Shown here: in pieces, positions 53,150 to 64,000 of the stretch
How the letters are laid out: every line of letters begins with the position of its first letter
How positions within the stretch are numbered: position 1 is the first letter of the stretch
Origin: Euglena gracilis
Taxonomy: Eukaryota > Euglenida > Euglenophyceae > Euglenales
Assembly (NCBI GenBank): GCA_039621445.1
Contig: CP154955.1
Location: 31,824,542-31,888,541, forward strand
Reading direction: 5' to 3'
Length of the DNA stretch: 64,000 nucleotides
Program-made: the position numbers and the translations under genes
The notes under the pieces: model-generated
Told to the model about the DNA's origin: nothing
Database searches by the model: none
What the model saw: only the letters and a program-made list of their open reading frames with translations

Positions 53150-53700
53150 TATCGGCCAGCCACGGGTGCTGAGATACGTCTTTGATCTTTTGGCTGTGTG
53201 AGTGAGCATTTGCTATAAGCTGACATAATTTATTTCAGAAAGACAACTAATGTTTCCTGTGTAGTGCAATGTACTCCACTCAGTCAGAACCTCACCATTG
53301 GAGGTGTTAAAAATCATGAAGTTTTTGTATTGCAAAATGGCCATGTCAAAGTCACAAATATGCAAATGTGCATGACAAAAGCCTATTTGGCTTGTTTTGG
53401 CCAATTCAGCCACTTTCAGCGATGTAATATGGCTTTCTGTGCAATTTTTTTGAGTTATAATGGACTTTTCACTTTCTAATGTGGATTGAGCACAATTGTG
53501 CGCTTGAATGATCAAAACACCTTTGGTGTTCGCCAATTTGACCAACAAGTTCGTGGTCAAAAAGGGGGGATGACTACTTTTGTTGCTTAAGTAAACCAAA
53601 TCCACATTTTGAGCCTGTGGTTTGCAAATCAACAACAAAAATGCCATTGTGAAATATATACACAAACACCTTTGGGACTTATTCCCAAAAGAATATGGTT
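53150..53700. other. No gene recognised
   Basis: The sequence diverges from the DIRS element just after the recombinase motif. Short frames on both strands have no recognisable features. Confidence 0.4.
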
Positions 53701-54085
53701 GGGTTGGGGAGATACCCATTTGTAAAATATACGCAATTGTGCGAGATGTGCGCTATGCACGGGTGGGGGGCGGGGGGGGGCGCATCTTGAGGGGGGGTAT
53801 GCGGTGTGCAAAACAATATGCACGCGATGAGCGCTACGCGCGTGGGGAGCACAATATGCGCGGGGGTGTGAGCGACATAGGCGCGGTGGTTGGGGTCGCT
53901 ATATAGCGCGGGAGGGGGCATTAGGCGCAAGATTTGCGCTATGCGCGATGGTGGGTGGCGCAATAGGCGCAGCGTCTGTGCTATACGCACTTTGCACAAT
54001 ATGCGGAGGGAGGCGCCAAAGGCGCGCGGGGTTGTGGGTGCCATAGGCGCTTGAGTGCCCGGGGCGCCATAGGCGCGGGGGTGGT
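53700..54085 (+). repeat. GCGC-rich degenerate array (TAGGCGC/TATGCGC words)
   Basis: TGCGCTATGCAC, CAATATGCGCGGG, CATAGGCGCGG, CAATAGGCGCAGCG and similar words follow each other every 15-30 bases over about 380 bases. The open frames are translations of the repeat. Confidence 0.65.
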
Positions 54086-54889
54086 GGTTAGTTTGGTTTC
54101 AGTTATTTCATTTGTGTTTGGTTGTTGGTTGTGGAAGTATCTCATAGAGTGCACACCTTGGGGGGAGGTTCTGAGTAGTTGTCCTTGTCCCTGGGGGGGG
54201 TGGAGTGTGTAACACAAATTGTATGCAATTTTGAGCTGCGGGGGGGTGTACAGGGTTGTCTGCAATCGACAAACCTGGTGCAAAACGAAAAATGAAAGCA
54301 GCTGGGCGACTACTCGACACCATTCAAATTTCAGGCCTTAGGGCTTTCGTCTTGGAACCCAGTGAAACGATGGGGGGTTAAGCTACTTGTTACCCCTACC
54401 GCATGTGGAACGTTTGTGGATATGCCTGGCTAGGTGGGGCACTTTCTCTTTTCTACTGGGTTGAAAACGGTGTTGGTGTTGCAGAAAACGGTATTGCTGT
54501 CATCGAAAACGGTGTGTAAAAATGATGAGTAGTGGAAGTTTTGGGGAGGAAGGAAGTTTGCGGAGCTGTGTGCATTCTTGGGGCGTAAATCTATGCAACC
54601 ACAAGTTACGCACATGGGGTATCCCCTAGTGCATCTACAACCGTTAAACACACACGCTATCTATGGGTCAGAGATTCAGAACAAGTTTGAGTAGGGGTAA
54701 CCAAAAAACATTGAACACTGACAAGAAAGGACACTAGATAGGAGAAGACTAGGGTCGCGACTCCTGTCACCTCTTTCCTTGTAACCCCTGTAGTCCGCGT
54801 CCATTATTTTCAGCTGCCTTTACACGAAATCCGAACTGGTGGCCATATCAGCCTTCGCCTTTTTTTTTGACGCATATACGTCTCTAAAT

Positions 54890-57800
54890 TTACGATCTGT
54901 CAAGCGGGCTCCCTGCCCCAAGCCGGGTCATTTTCCTCGATAGAGGACTTTTCAAAAACAGACTTCTGCCTTTTGGCTGAGGAATGTTCATTTGAACTGC
55001 GATTTTTGTCGCGGTGACATTGGCGTGAGTGGGGAGATGTCGCATAGCGACAATTAGATGAATGGTGGTTATAGGATCTGCAATGCGAACATTTGGACCA
55101 CGAGTGCGGATATTCACTGGTATCAAACCTGTTTTGGGATTTCTGCTATTGCGCAGATGATGAGGCTGATCCCCTTGGGCTTGGACTGCGCGTTCGGGCA
55201 GCAAGATTTGGACAATGGCGAGATGTGTGACCCGCTGGTTACACAGAAAGCGCGATTTTTTTTTGTCCAAAAAAATTGTTGTGAATAGCGCGAATAGCGC
55301 GATTTTGTTTCCGCCATTGCGGTTTTTTGTGGGGACGGTACTTTTTTCAACGAACTAACTTGGACACCGCGTATTCCGGCTGTGGGGTGGCTCATATAAG
55401 CCGATTGCATTTGCCAAGAGGCTTTGATAGATTCAGTTGTATTCAAAAATGGCTTGGATTAGCAGCCGAAGGTGACAAATTGGGTGAAACTCAAATCAAG
55501 GAGCAATTTGACGCAGTATTACTGCACTTTATACCCAAAATTATCAAAGAAATTCACCGCGAGGAACTCGCGGGACATGTTTTGACAGGCGATGAGCGAT
55601 GGAACTATGCTTCCAAACAACTATCGACTTCCATTTTCGGTCATGTGGGGCACATGCCTCCATTTTTTTCCCAGAGATATTCTGGACACCATTCTGGAGC
55701 AAGAGGAAGCATATTGCTCCAATAAATTTTGAAAAGAAACGCGTCCTCGGATAACTAGTTGCCTTGTGCGTTCTTTTTCGTCCCCAGTTAGGCAATCTAT
55801 AAACTCCATTTTGATTAACTCTGGGTTTCCGTAATGGGTTGATCCTTTCAGATCCCAAAAATATTCTCAATCACGCCAAAACTGTTTCCACGTTGTGGGG
55901 TCACCATCCCATTGGGGCTTCACCTTTTTTTTTTCTTCGCGATAGCGATGATTCCTTTGATATCTTTCTGAGACTACCATGGCCCTTCGGTGGTATTCAA
56001 GGAGGATGGGCCTGGGCACAAAACCGCACCGTGCGCGGGTACCTCGGTGGTTGCACGAAGTGAACTTTTGGGTGTATTTTGCGAATGCGCATTCAATATC
56101 CCACTTGGTGTACCATGAGTAACTTGCAAACTTGGTGAATCGCGAATGCGCGAAGGGTGATGCTGATGCATATCAGGATCAGTACTATGTGCGGGAGTGC
56201 GGCTCATACCGCGACAAAGTTCATATTCCCAAATTTTTGGTTTTCTTTGAGGGTTTGTCTTGGCTTTCACTTGAAAACCAACCCCATCATCCAAAAAATG
56301 GTACATTGGGACTGGTGCCGCTGGGGGTTTGAGTGCCCATTCTTGGCTTGGACCCAGTGTCTCACTTTTGACCTTTCTGGCATTGAACTTTTCAAAACTT
56401 CCAGCACAGCACAAACAAAGGCAGGACTTCTTTGAGGTTCACTCAGTGACCCACGCAATCAGTGTAAGCATTTTGCTCCCTACAGAACAAAATTGGCTTT
56501 CTTCAATGGCTTTACAATCTTGAAATAGGAATTGCAGACTTGGCGAATCCTACAGGGGAGAGAGCATGCATGATCAGTATCGTAATTTTGTGGCAATGTG
56601 CCAATAGGCTCTGCCACAGGTGCGCTATTAGCGCTTTTGGAGCTGGAATCTGCGGCAATTGTGACTGCAACTCCCATATTGGGTTTTTGTTGTAAAAAAC
56701 GCAATTGCGCGTGTACTTGATCCGAATTTTCTGCAAAGTCAAGAAAAATTTTCTCCAAATCATTAAGAATTTTCAGATGATCGGTGATTGCACCAATATC
56801 TTCCTGCAAACGCTTAATACGCCAGCGGTGTTTGGAAATATCGTCCAGAAGAGGAATTTTGTCAGAAAAAGACCGGAAATCTTGCGAAATTTTTCCAAAA
56901 CCACTTTCCTATTCCCGTAGTCGCGCAGCAAGAGTGTGCACCACTTCGGAATAGACTCCATTTGTAGAGATGGTTTGGACGGAGGGTTATTTTGCGGATT
57001 CCGCACGTTTTCAGCCATTGGCTGTTCCAAAAACACCGAAACTTGCGCGGACAGCGCTGAGAAGTCCATTTGCAAGTTTTTGACTTGCTGATTTACTGTT
57101 TCCTCGGTGCGTATCGGACCGTCACAAATTTTTTTCCTGACTTGGTTATTTTCATCACGCATATGTGCACAAAATCGGTGAAATTCTAATTATGTGAACA
57201 TTGTACCGCATTGCGGTTCTGAAACTCCGCAATTGCGGTTTGGATGTCAACAATATTATTCTGCCACCGTTGGTGGTAACCATCCTACCTGCTTGCGATA
57301 TTCGCGATATGGGCGTAAAAACTTGTTATTTCAGTAGAATTTTCACCACACCTACATGACTTTCGCTCCAACCGGGAAAGTCTTTCCTCCAATTGCTGAA
57401 CATAAGTGCTGGAAGCGAAACCTTCACCAGGTTGGGTGTGCATACGGTGAAAATTTGCCGATTCACGGCTCAGTTGCATAATGCGCTGATGCGCTTCCTG
57501 GAATGCAGCAGCTAGGGTTTCGAACTGCTCCAAGGTAACAAAAGCTCCCATATCAGGATTTTTGTGCTCAAAAAGTGCCGTACTGGCTCCACTTTTGTAA
57601 ACAAATTTTGCAAACTATGTTGCATGTGCAAGAATGCCGCATCATTGCTGGATTGCATCTCACACAAATTTTCGCTCAGTCTCTGAGAGCTTTGTGCGGG
57701 TGTGTCCTCCTTTGGAAGACATGCCAGCATGCGGTGAACCACATCAGTGGATTGTTTGTCAATTGTGCCTGTAGGCACCGTTGCGGCATCCTGATGCAGA

Positions 57801-58270
57801 GAAGTACAATAAGATGCCTGACTTTGAAGCAAAGGCTGATAATCACACTGGTCGATTGGTTGCTCGATAGAGCCACACGCCGATAGGCGTTACACCCATT
57901 GCGCAGCGGGTTTATCGCCTAAACCAAACACCGTTAGGTGTGAAAACTCCTGGGTGGGGAAATGCTCGATGCAGCTTGATACCTTTAGGTGTTGCACCAT
58001 TTGGGTGTTGGAATGCTCGATAGAGCTGGGGGTTGGAGGTAATTGCTCGATAGAGCTGGCCACTGTGGGGGGATGCTCGATAGAGCTGGACACCGTTAGG
58101 TGTGGCACCCAATTGGGTGGGCGGTTGCTCGATAGAGCTGTGGGAGGAATGCTCGATAGAGGTGGAAAGCGGGGTGGGGGAATGCTCGGTAGAGCTGAAA
58201 ATTACGGTAAGGGATGCTCAAAAGAGCTGAAAACTGGGGTGGGTGGATGCTCAATAGAGCTGGGAGTACA
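54890..58270 (-). pseudogene. SSIEH-repeat gene, copy B, with longer downstream part
   Basis: Minus-strand frames in order: SSIEH repeats (about ten units between 58270 and 57860), SSNDAAFLHMQHSLQNLFTK (57650), QRIMQLSRESANFHRMHTQ and then LEERLSRLERKSCRCGE (57551-57285), further helical frames (57162-56773 with VNQQVKNLQMDFSALSAQVS; 56809-56480), then 56414-55974. Near 55240 a frame reads CNQR, broken by a frameshift before a GHTSRHC-like stretch, which looks like a decayed CCHC zinc knuckle. Copy A shares the first three blocks, so this copy shows what may lie downstream in an intact gene. A Gag-like protein of an unidentified retroelement is the best guess. Frameshifts are many. Confidence 0.4.
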
Positions 58271-58274
58271 GGCG

Positions 58275-58540
58275 ACACAGCAACTACAAGCCGTTTGTGG
58301 CCAACTTGTACGCAAAAGCACAAGCTTCAGGAGGCTCTGGGCAGTACACGCTGCCACAACCTTCTGGGTTTGTTCCTTTGCTTACATTTTGGGGTTTCTT
58401 GTGCTTGTTTCTGCAAATAAATAAAAATACGCAGAGCTCAAGCACCAACACGTCAGAAGCTTTGATTAGTTCTTTGAGAAAGTTTGATGAAGATTTGTCG
58501 CAGGAGTATATGCTCCAACCCAGGTGTGTGGCCCTATATG
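58275..58540 (+). repeat. N-terminal piece of the SSIEH gene, inverted relative to copy B
   Basis: AGGCTCTGGGCAGTACACGC, GGGGTTTCTTGTGCTTG and TTTCTGCAAATAAA match 45815-45935. The frame SSSTNTSEALISSLRKFDED, then SQEYML corresponds to SSSNNTLIDYQELIGSLR and EEYRLL in copy A. In copy A this precedes the SSIEH repeats on the same strand. Here it points away from them, with the junction at about 58272. Confidence 0.7.
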
Positions 58541-58935
58541 GGGCAACCGTGGGAACAGAACCAAGAGAGTAACAAAAAAAGAAAGTCTTTCATTTAACTA
58601 TTAGTTTTTATTGCCATTGGACTTATGCAGAGCACAAGGGAAACCAGTTGGGTTTCTGGAACTTCAGTTCCAGTTGTGTTCTCCTATCGGAGTTCAAAAC
58701 TTCAAATCTTTGATTTGCCCTTTTGGGCTAATGAAACAAAAATCAAAAGAACGAAAACCACCTGTGAAAAGAGAAGGCATATCCGAGATAGGATAGGCTA
58801 TTACTAATTCTGCAATTTGTGTTGCAGAACACGGAATAGTACTTTCTAGCATGACTTTGTACATTCTGCAGTCTGCTGCTATGCACAGTGCCATGTTCAT
58901 GCTGCCTTGTACACAGCGTCCTTCTGGGGCTGCCA
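58520..58935 (-). repeat. 400-bp repeat, copy 3 (inverted)
   Basis: Reverse complement of 49480-49900; see there. The outer end stops at about 58935, next to DIRS Gag sequence. Confidence 0.75.
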
Positions 58936-58959
58936 TGGTACATTGAGACCCTCTGCTGG

Positions 58960-60385
58960 TGGACAGCCTTTTAGCTTCTGGGGGTTCTCCCCTTCTGATA
59001 GTCGATGGCCCCAGTGGCCTTGAAATTATTGCTGTTGAGCATGGTGATGGGCCGAGTGGCCTTGATAAGAATGATGATGGCCCCAGTGGCCTTGATGATA
59101 ATTCTAGCCCCACTGGCCCTCTTGATGTTGGCTCCACTTGCTCTGTTGAAATTTTGGCAGTCCCCATTGACTTCTCTTTGACCTTGGGCGCCATGCCCAT
59201 TGAAAATCTTGAGGGGCTTCTGGGGGCCTATCCTTTTCCGCTGATGGGGTTTCGGACTCCCACGACAAAGGAAGGGGGAGGAAGGGACCGAGAGGGCGAA
59301 GCACAAGAAGATGGTGAGCCCAACCCCCCCACCCAAAAAATCAGCAGAAAAAGAAAAACATCCCAACCAGAAGGGGGACCCCCAACCAAGCAACCCCAAC
59401 CAACCACCCAGGAACACAAAGAGAGACAACCATCCCCATCGAGGGGGGGGCCCCCCACCAAGCAAACATGGGAGAGGGGGGGGGGGGCGGGGCCACGACG
59501 GTTCAGCTTCGCCAAGGTGTCGGAGGAGGCCTCATCATCGCCAACTCCGGCAACAAAGGCGCAGTAAGAAGCACCCCGCGCGCGCACACAAACACACCAG
59601 AACAGAGCAGCCGGCAAGGAAAGCAGGACCTCACCATCTCGAAGTGCGGAGCCCGAATGGTCTGTGATGAGGAAATGGTTGGGGGGTGTTGTGGACCTTT
59701 CCTGCCCCTGCCACTGGGCGTCTGTTTGTGGAATCGGACACCCTGGCCTTGGCATTGTTGGCCACCCTGGCCTTTGTTCCATCGGCCACCATGGCCATTG
59801 CTGTTGTGGCCTCCATGGCCCAGCTTGCTGTTGTGGCCTCCGTGGCCCAGCTTGAACAAGGTATTGTTGTAGCTGGGACATGGGCCTCCATGGCCCTTTC
59901 CGTAGTGGCATGCACTTCGGGTTTTTCTGACCACTGCCTGCCAAAGTCTTCAGCTGTCACTGGGTAGGTTTTTTGAAACTTTTCCTGGGGGATGAGAAAG
60001 CCACGGATCCTCACGGTTGCACCGCGCCGTCAGGCCGTCCAGCTGTAGCGGCTCGCGGCTCTTGCTGTTTAGCGATGCTCTTCGTGTTGGCATTGAAATT
60101 TTTCATTGAAGTCTTGAATATGTACACAAATTCTGATTTTATATTCTCAACGAGCGTCCCCTTCTGGATAATTCGTTTGGCCTCACCCTTTAAAATTCAC
60201 TTTTCAAGGTTCTTGAATTGTAGCTCCTTTCGTCTGGGGTGTCGAAGGGAAAACTCAGGGTCACCCAACTCCGGCACAAAAAGGGCACTAAGCGGGACCT
60301 CCTAACCAAACGCCCCAGAGCAATCCAAACAACACCGCCGGCGAGCAAGGCATGGCCTCACAAGGGCAAAATGCGGAGCCCGAGG
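58960..60385 (-). pseudogene. DIRS Gag region of another copy, interrupted
   Basis: Minus strand: the right-end terminal repeat lies at 60238-60385 (CTAACCAAACGCCCCAGAGC variant), the Gag beginning at 60014-59670 (EDFGRQWSEKPEV, then GHGGHNSKLGHGG and WNKGQGGQQCQG), and the later Gag block at 59240-58960 (APQDFQWAWRPRSKRSQWGL). Between the two Gag blocks (59245-59660) is a piece that belongs at the other end of a DIRS element. It matches the recombinase C-terminal tail and inverted end seen at 35316-35545 (EGEAQEDGEPNPPTQKISRK on the plus strand). The copy is thus a mosaic. Confidence 0.65.
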
Positions 60386-60389
60386 TGGC

Positions 60390-61865
60390 GTGCGGATCCC
60401 GAGGTGCCCGCCCTGCGTCCCCGTCCTCCATGGTCGGTTTTTCCTCGAGGGAGCACGAAAGCACGCACCGGTGTTTTGGCTGAAAAGGGACGTGGGCCAC
60501 CCCCATATCCCCCCAAAATTGACCCTGGGAAAACGCATCGAAAACCCTTCAAAAATCATGCACCGCTGCGTGACCCTGGGCCGGCTGTGTCATCACCAAT
60601 CGCACTCACTCGACAGATGTCGGGACCACGGGCGAAAGCGTCACACGACAGACTTCCTTGCATGGAATCCTTTGAAGGCAGGGTAAAAACTTTCTGACTT
60701 CTGAACGCTGGATTGAGCACAGCCAGTGCAAAAACATTCCACCCTCCTTCAGATCTGCGACGCTTTACCGCTTTGGGGCAAAAAGTTAATCATGGAGGTT
60801 CTGTTTTGCACAAAGGGGGAGAGTCGTAATGACGCTTGAAAATACCACCTCTCTCCTTTGCCGAACGCAGCTCCGGTGGGGGTCAACGACATACCAGCAG
60901 GACAACGTCTCAGACACGAGTCAACGAGTCACCTGCACGCCTTGGACTGGGGGATGGGATCCGCCGGTACTCCTGGGCCTTCAGCTTCCAATTCCTTCCA
61001 ATCCCTCCATTTGCCTTTTTCTTGGCTTGAGCTCTTCCTGTTGGTGCTGTTGCTGCTTTGTTGGTTTCCCCCCCCCCCCAGCAAGCCCGCGGACACCGAC
61101 TTATCAGCAACCCTCTTCCCACCGCGGTGCTTCTCAGTGCTTCCTGGACCCCAGCATGCACCTCCAACCCGCCCCGCCCATTCCGAGGCAGCCCGGGACG
61201 GAGGGGAGGCCGAGGCGCGGCCAGGGCCGGTCCGCCCCCAGGAGGCCCAACAGCGCCCGGGCCAGCGCGTCGCACTCCCCTGCACGGCGAGGGGGGGGGG
61301 GTCGGCGCACGTGGCCACGGGGGGCCCCGGCCATAGGGATCCGTTGCCCATCGAGGGGCCACAACGGAACGCCCCAAACTGGCAAGCAAATGCAAAATGC
61401 CCCCCGCCAGTTGGGGTTGTTGAAAGACGACTGAGGTGCCCCCCACCCCCCACACAATTGGTATTGGTTCGCCAATCAAACTCCTCGCAACACAGAAAAA
61501 AACCCAAAAAAATCCGTGCAAGCCATCCAGGTGTGCAAATGACAATCGAAGGGGGTCACAAATGGAAATTCAAGCCCCCCCCAAATGATTGCAGCGATCC
61601 CCAACTGGCTTTGACTGATGGATTGATGCATGGATGGTTTCTGTCTTTGTAGCGTTGAAAACACGGGGGGGGGGCGTGCGTTGGAATGGGGGCGGCACCC
61701 ACATGGCCACCAACAAACTTGTATGCATGATGAATCACAACGCACATCACGGAATAACAAGGAATGTTTGGGAAGCTGAGGTGGGGGGATCTCCCGACAT
61801 AAAAAGGGTGGGTACATTTTTGATGTTTTTGTGATTTCCAGATGAGAATACTGTTAAGAATTCCA
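60390..61865. other. No gene recognised; possible GC-rich exon near 61130-61290
   Basis: A minus-strand stretch after a C-run and GTGCAG at about 61290 reads ECDALARALLGLLGADRPWP, then RLGLPSVPGCLG, and has protein-like texture. It could be an exon with a conventional acceptor. The opposite strand is equally open because of GC content. Nothing else was recognised. Confidence 0.3.
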
Positions 61866-61869
61866 TAAA

Positions 61870-63633
61870 TTAAGCAGTTTTTGGATTTATTTCCAAAGAG
61901 AAATGCAGTGCATCAATTTTGGCCTGCTGTCTGGATTTTAAGCTGTCCACAAAACCGAAAATTTTCTTTGACCTCTTCAGTTTCGAGGAAGGGGGAGGAT
62001 CCAACTCACCCATATGTTTTGAAAGGGGGAATTTTTTTTTTGTGCTTCCCAGCTCACAACAGTGGAATACTTTTTTCAACATTTTGGAACCTGCCAAAGA
62101 GGGGATAGGGTGGGTCTGGACCCCCTCCCCTCCCCTCAACATCAATGGGTTCCCCCTAACCTCCTTGATCCCCAGGGCTGAAAGGTTTCGGAAGATCCCT
62201 GGCAATCAGGGCTGTAGGGGAAAGTGGGGGGTCGACCCCCCACCCGCCCACCCACCCACCCCCACCAAATCGTGCAAAGAAAGTGTTGTCGGCGCCAAAG
62301 GGACAAAAGAAAGGTTTGACCCCAAAAAAGCGCCCCCCCCCCCCTCCCCCGCCCCCCACCCATCGGGTTTCAGGGATTCCCGTCCAGCCCTGCTGGAACG
62401 CCACCCCACACCGGTGATGACCACGTCTCCCGAACGCTTGCTGGTCTGCTTGTCGCGGTTGAGGAAGACGCGCCGCACGTCCTCCGCCACGCTGTTGACC
62501 ATCTTCTTGGCAGGGTCAGCGTTCAGGCTGGTGCCCATCACGAGCAGCACCTGGCACCGCTGGCCCCAGGGGGCAGTGCGGTGGGGAGTCGGAGCGGAAA
62601 CCCCAAAAAGACCATTTTGGCCGCTTTATGTGGCTCCATTCCGGTGGTCTTCTCCCAAATGCAAAACTTTTCCTGCGCATCACCTTCCACCCGCCAATAT
62701 CCTCTGAGCTGGATCCCCCTGCAGGAGTCGCTGCATGACGTCCTGCTTGAGTTCATCTTCCCATTGGGTTTGCATTTGCGACCGACCGGTTGCACCTGGA
62801 CAATTCTCTTTTGAAAAAAATTTTGTGCACTTTTTTGCATCTCCCCAACATCACCCCGAGTACTTTCCCCAAAAGAAATAGCATCCAGAAAGGTAACATT
62901 CAAATTCAAGCCCCCTTTGGATGCTATTTCTTCAGATATTAATTGTTTTTCAGTTGTCCATCTCAGACTTTGCTCTTTTGGGGCCCAAGGAGAGAAGGCA
63001 CCTCAGTGGAAAGGCAGAGAGGAGCGGCGGACAGGCCTCTACTGCCGCACCATAGAGCACCACAGAGGGATATGTGTTGGACAACCTCCACAGAACCATG
63101 CTTGGAGACGGTTGCTGGATAATGCCAGAAAAAGGCTGTCTGGCAAAAGACAAACGTTCCATGTGAGGTCGGGCAAGAGAGTTGTTTGAACCCCCCATTC
63201 ACTGGGTTTCAAAACGGAAAAAGAAACCCCCCACAAGCATACCCCCCCAATACAAACCCCAGGGCCTTCGGGGCCTTGACTTGATGACCAAATATTTACC
63301 CCCCGGGGTGTGCCGACAGGAGCACCACCAAGAAAAGAGGCTCTGCTGGCTGCAAATGCAGCTGACGAGCGCCTGGTCAAATAATCTCATTTCCACACTT
63401 CCTATGGCATTGTCTACTGTTTATATGATCTGATTAACACTTTCTGCTATTGTGTCTCGCGTTTGACAAGCCTTTGTGGATGTTATTTATTCAATGAAAG
63501 ACATTTCGAGTTTTGGGTTGCGACCTCCGGCTGCCCCCTGCGCCGAAGTCCGCCTGCACCTGAGCTTGGAAGGCAAGGGGCAAGTCCTCGCCGTATAAGA
63601 TCACGTCAGGCTTCACTCGGCCACCACACCTAC
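61870..63633 (-). CDS. Sirtuin (Sir2-type NAD-dependent deacylase), C-terminal exons
   Basis: Exon A is about 63633-63544 (RCGGRVKPDVILYGEDLP, then LAFQAQVQADF). Exon B is 62561-62400 (ERCQVLLVMGTSLNADPA, then VRRVFLNRD and GDVVITGV). Exon C is from 62201 (PGIFRNLSALGIKEV), open to a stop at 61870. CGG.xKPD(V/I).(F/Y)GE.LP followed by LLVMGTSL.. and .R(V/L).(I/L)N.. is the second half of the Sir2 catalytic domain: the last zinc-ligand region, the substrate-binding loop and the NAD-binding end. The two joins keep the frame (DFERCQVLL and GVGWPGIF). The N-terminal half, with the GAG and HG(S/T) motifs, lies beyond the window. The tail after about 62150 may include another unrecognised intron. 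Cellular location cannot be told from this part. Confidence 0.8.
62202..62399 (-). other. Sirtuin intron B, nonconventional, 198 bases
   Basis: On the minus strand the intron begins GTTCCAGCAGGGCTG and ends CAGCCCTGATTGC. CAG is at 5-7 and CTG at -8 to -6. CAGGGCTG pairs perfectly with CAGCCCTG. No GT-AG pair restores the frame. Confidence 0.7.
62562..63543 (-). other. Sirtuin intron A, nonconventional, 982 bases
   Basis: On the minus strand the intron begins GCGCAGGGGGCAG and ends CTGCCCCCTGGGGCC. CAG is at 4-6 and CTG at -8 to -6. CAGGGGGCAG pairs perfectly over 10 bases with CTGCCCCCTG. The exons join in frame as ADF-ERCQVLLVMG. The interior contains a foldback of GAAATAGCATCC at 62876-62932. 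Confidence 0.88.
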
Positions 63634-63639
63634 ACCAGC

Positions 63640-64000
63640 AGCGGGGGGCAACGGGTGGCAGAGGGTAGTCCCCCGCCAACACCCCGCCCAGTGCACAACA
63701 GGCGTGCCAGGCAGGTTTCTTTTCAAGGCCCCCCCACCTGAACTGGTCCCAACGGCACCAACGGGGGGGGGGGGATCCGATTTTGGCAAATCCCAAAAAA
63801 CCTCGCCCCGAAACCCACACCAGGACCTCCGGCCCGGGAAACCCCCCTGGGGGGGGGGATCCGGCCCCAGACAGACAGGAAGCCTTAGTGCAACTAAGGG
63901 GGGTCCGGCCCCAGACCGGGACCTTCCGAGTTAAAACACGCCGGATGCCGGGGGGGGGTAGCAGGCACAGACCCGGGGGCCGAGCAGGGGGAGAGGCGGC
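63640..64000. other. Intron-like C/G-run sequence upstream of sirtuin exon A
   Basis: Runs of C and G, CGGCCCCAGAC words repeated at 63870 and 63910, and no sirtuin-like frame. Exon A appears to begin 5 bases after one of two CTGs at 63636-63641, so this is probably the 3' part of a third nonconventional intron whose start is outside the window. Confidence 0.5.

Noticed and set aside
55200-55260. CCHC zinc knuckle in the copy B region
   Set aside because: Only half of the motif is in one frame, one Cys position is Arg, and a frameshift separates the halves; kept only as a remark, not as a feature.
60858-61652. 264-codon plus-strand frame, GC-rich
   Set aside because: Both strands and several frames are open because of GC content. 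The only protein-like piece is on the other strand and is too short to call.
1-64000. Homopolymer C/G runs as pure sequencing artefacts
   Set aside because: The runs recur at fixed positions within independent MITE copies and pair C run with G run across each hairpin; exact run lengths may still be unreliable.

Overview
This window looks like nuclear DNA of a euglenid (Euglena-like alga). The main evidence is intron type. Two recognisable host genes, a mitochondrial ADP/ATP carrier (25672-30677, plus strand) and part of a sirtuin deacylase (61870-63633, minus strand), can only be read through if introns without GT-AG borders are removed. Each of these introns has CAG 3 or 4 bases inside its 5' end and CTG exactly 5 bases before its 3' end, and the two ends are usually complementary. 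That is the known signature of euglenid nonconventional introns. A branch-point-like CTAAC, pyrimidine run and CAG sit 16 bases before the carrier ATG, as expected of a spliced-leader acceptor. The species is not determined.

Host genes are a small minority; most of the window is repeats. Region 1-14 kb holds tandem arrays, poly-C/poly-G capped MITEs, (TATAA)n microsatellites, long palindromes, two copies of a tRNA-derived SINE, and an unrecognised ORF split by a 389-bp insertion with a CAATG target duplication (a relative lies at 16.5 kb). Region 14-25.5 kb holds a 1,036-bp hAT-type element with an exact 8-bp target duplication, a pair of 460-bp MITEs, several dispersed duplicates, and a broken LINE 3' end. 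Region 25.6-30.7 kb is the carrier gene; its introns grow from 65 bases to over 1.1 kb because MITEs are nested in them. Region 30.7-35.1 kb is gene-poor, with one more hAT-like MITE inside an otherwise open frame.

Region 35.2-41.6 kb carries a DIRS-type retroelement (Gag-like ORF, reverse transcriptase with RNase H, tyrosine recombinase, inverted terminal repeats) on the minus strand plus a second fragment. Region 41.85-49.1 kb is bounded by ~200-bp inverted repeats and contains a cysteine-rich zinc-binding-type gene and a gene for a protein with SSIEH repeats; I cannot assign it to a known transposon superfamily. Region 49.5-58.9 kb lies between ~410-bp inverted repeats and contains a rearranged second DIRS copy (plus) and a diverged second SSIEH gene (minus). 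Region 59-60.4 kb holds more DIRS Gag fragments. Region 61.9-63.6 kb is the sirtuin, cut by the window end.

The most interesting pattern links the two halves of this picture. The hAT-like MITEs here begin with CAG and are flanked by 8-bp target duplications. The nonconventional introns start 3 bases before CAG and end 5 bases after CTG. Since 3 + 5 = 8, an intron cut in this way removes exactly one target duplication together with the element and restores the interrupted exon.
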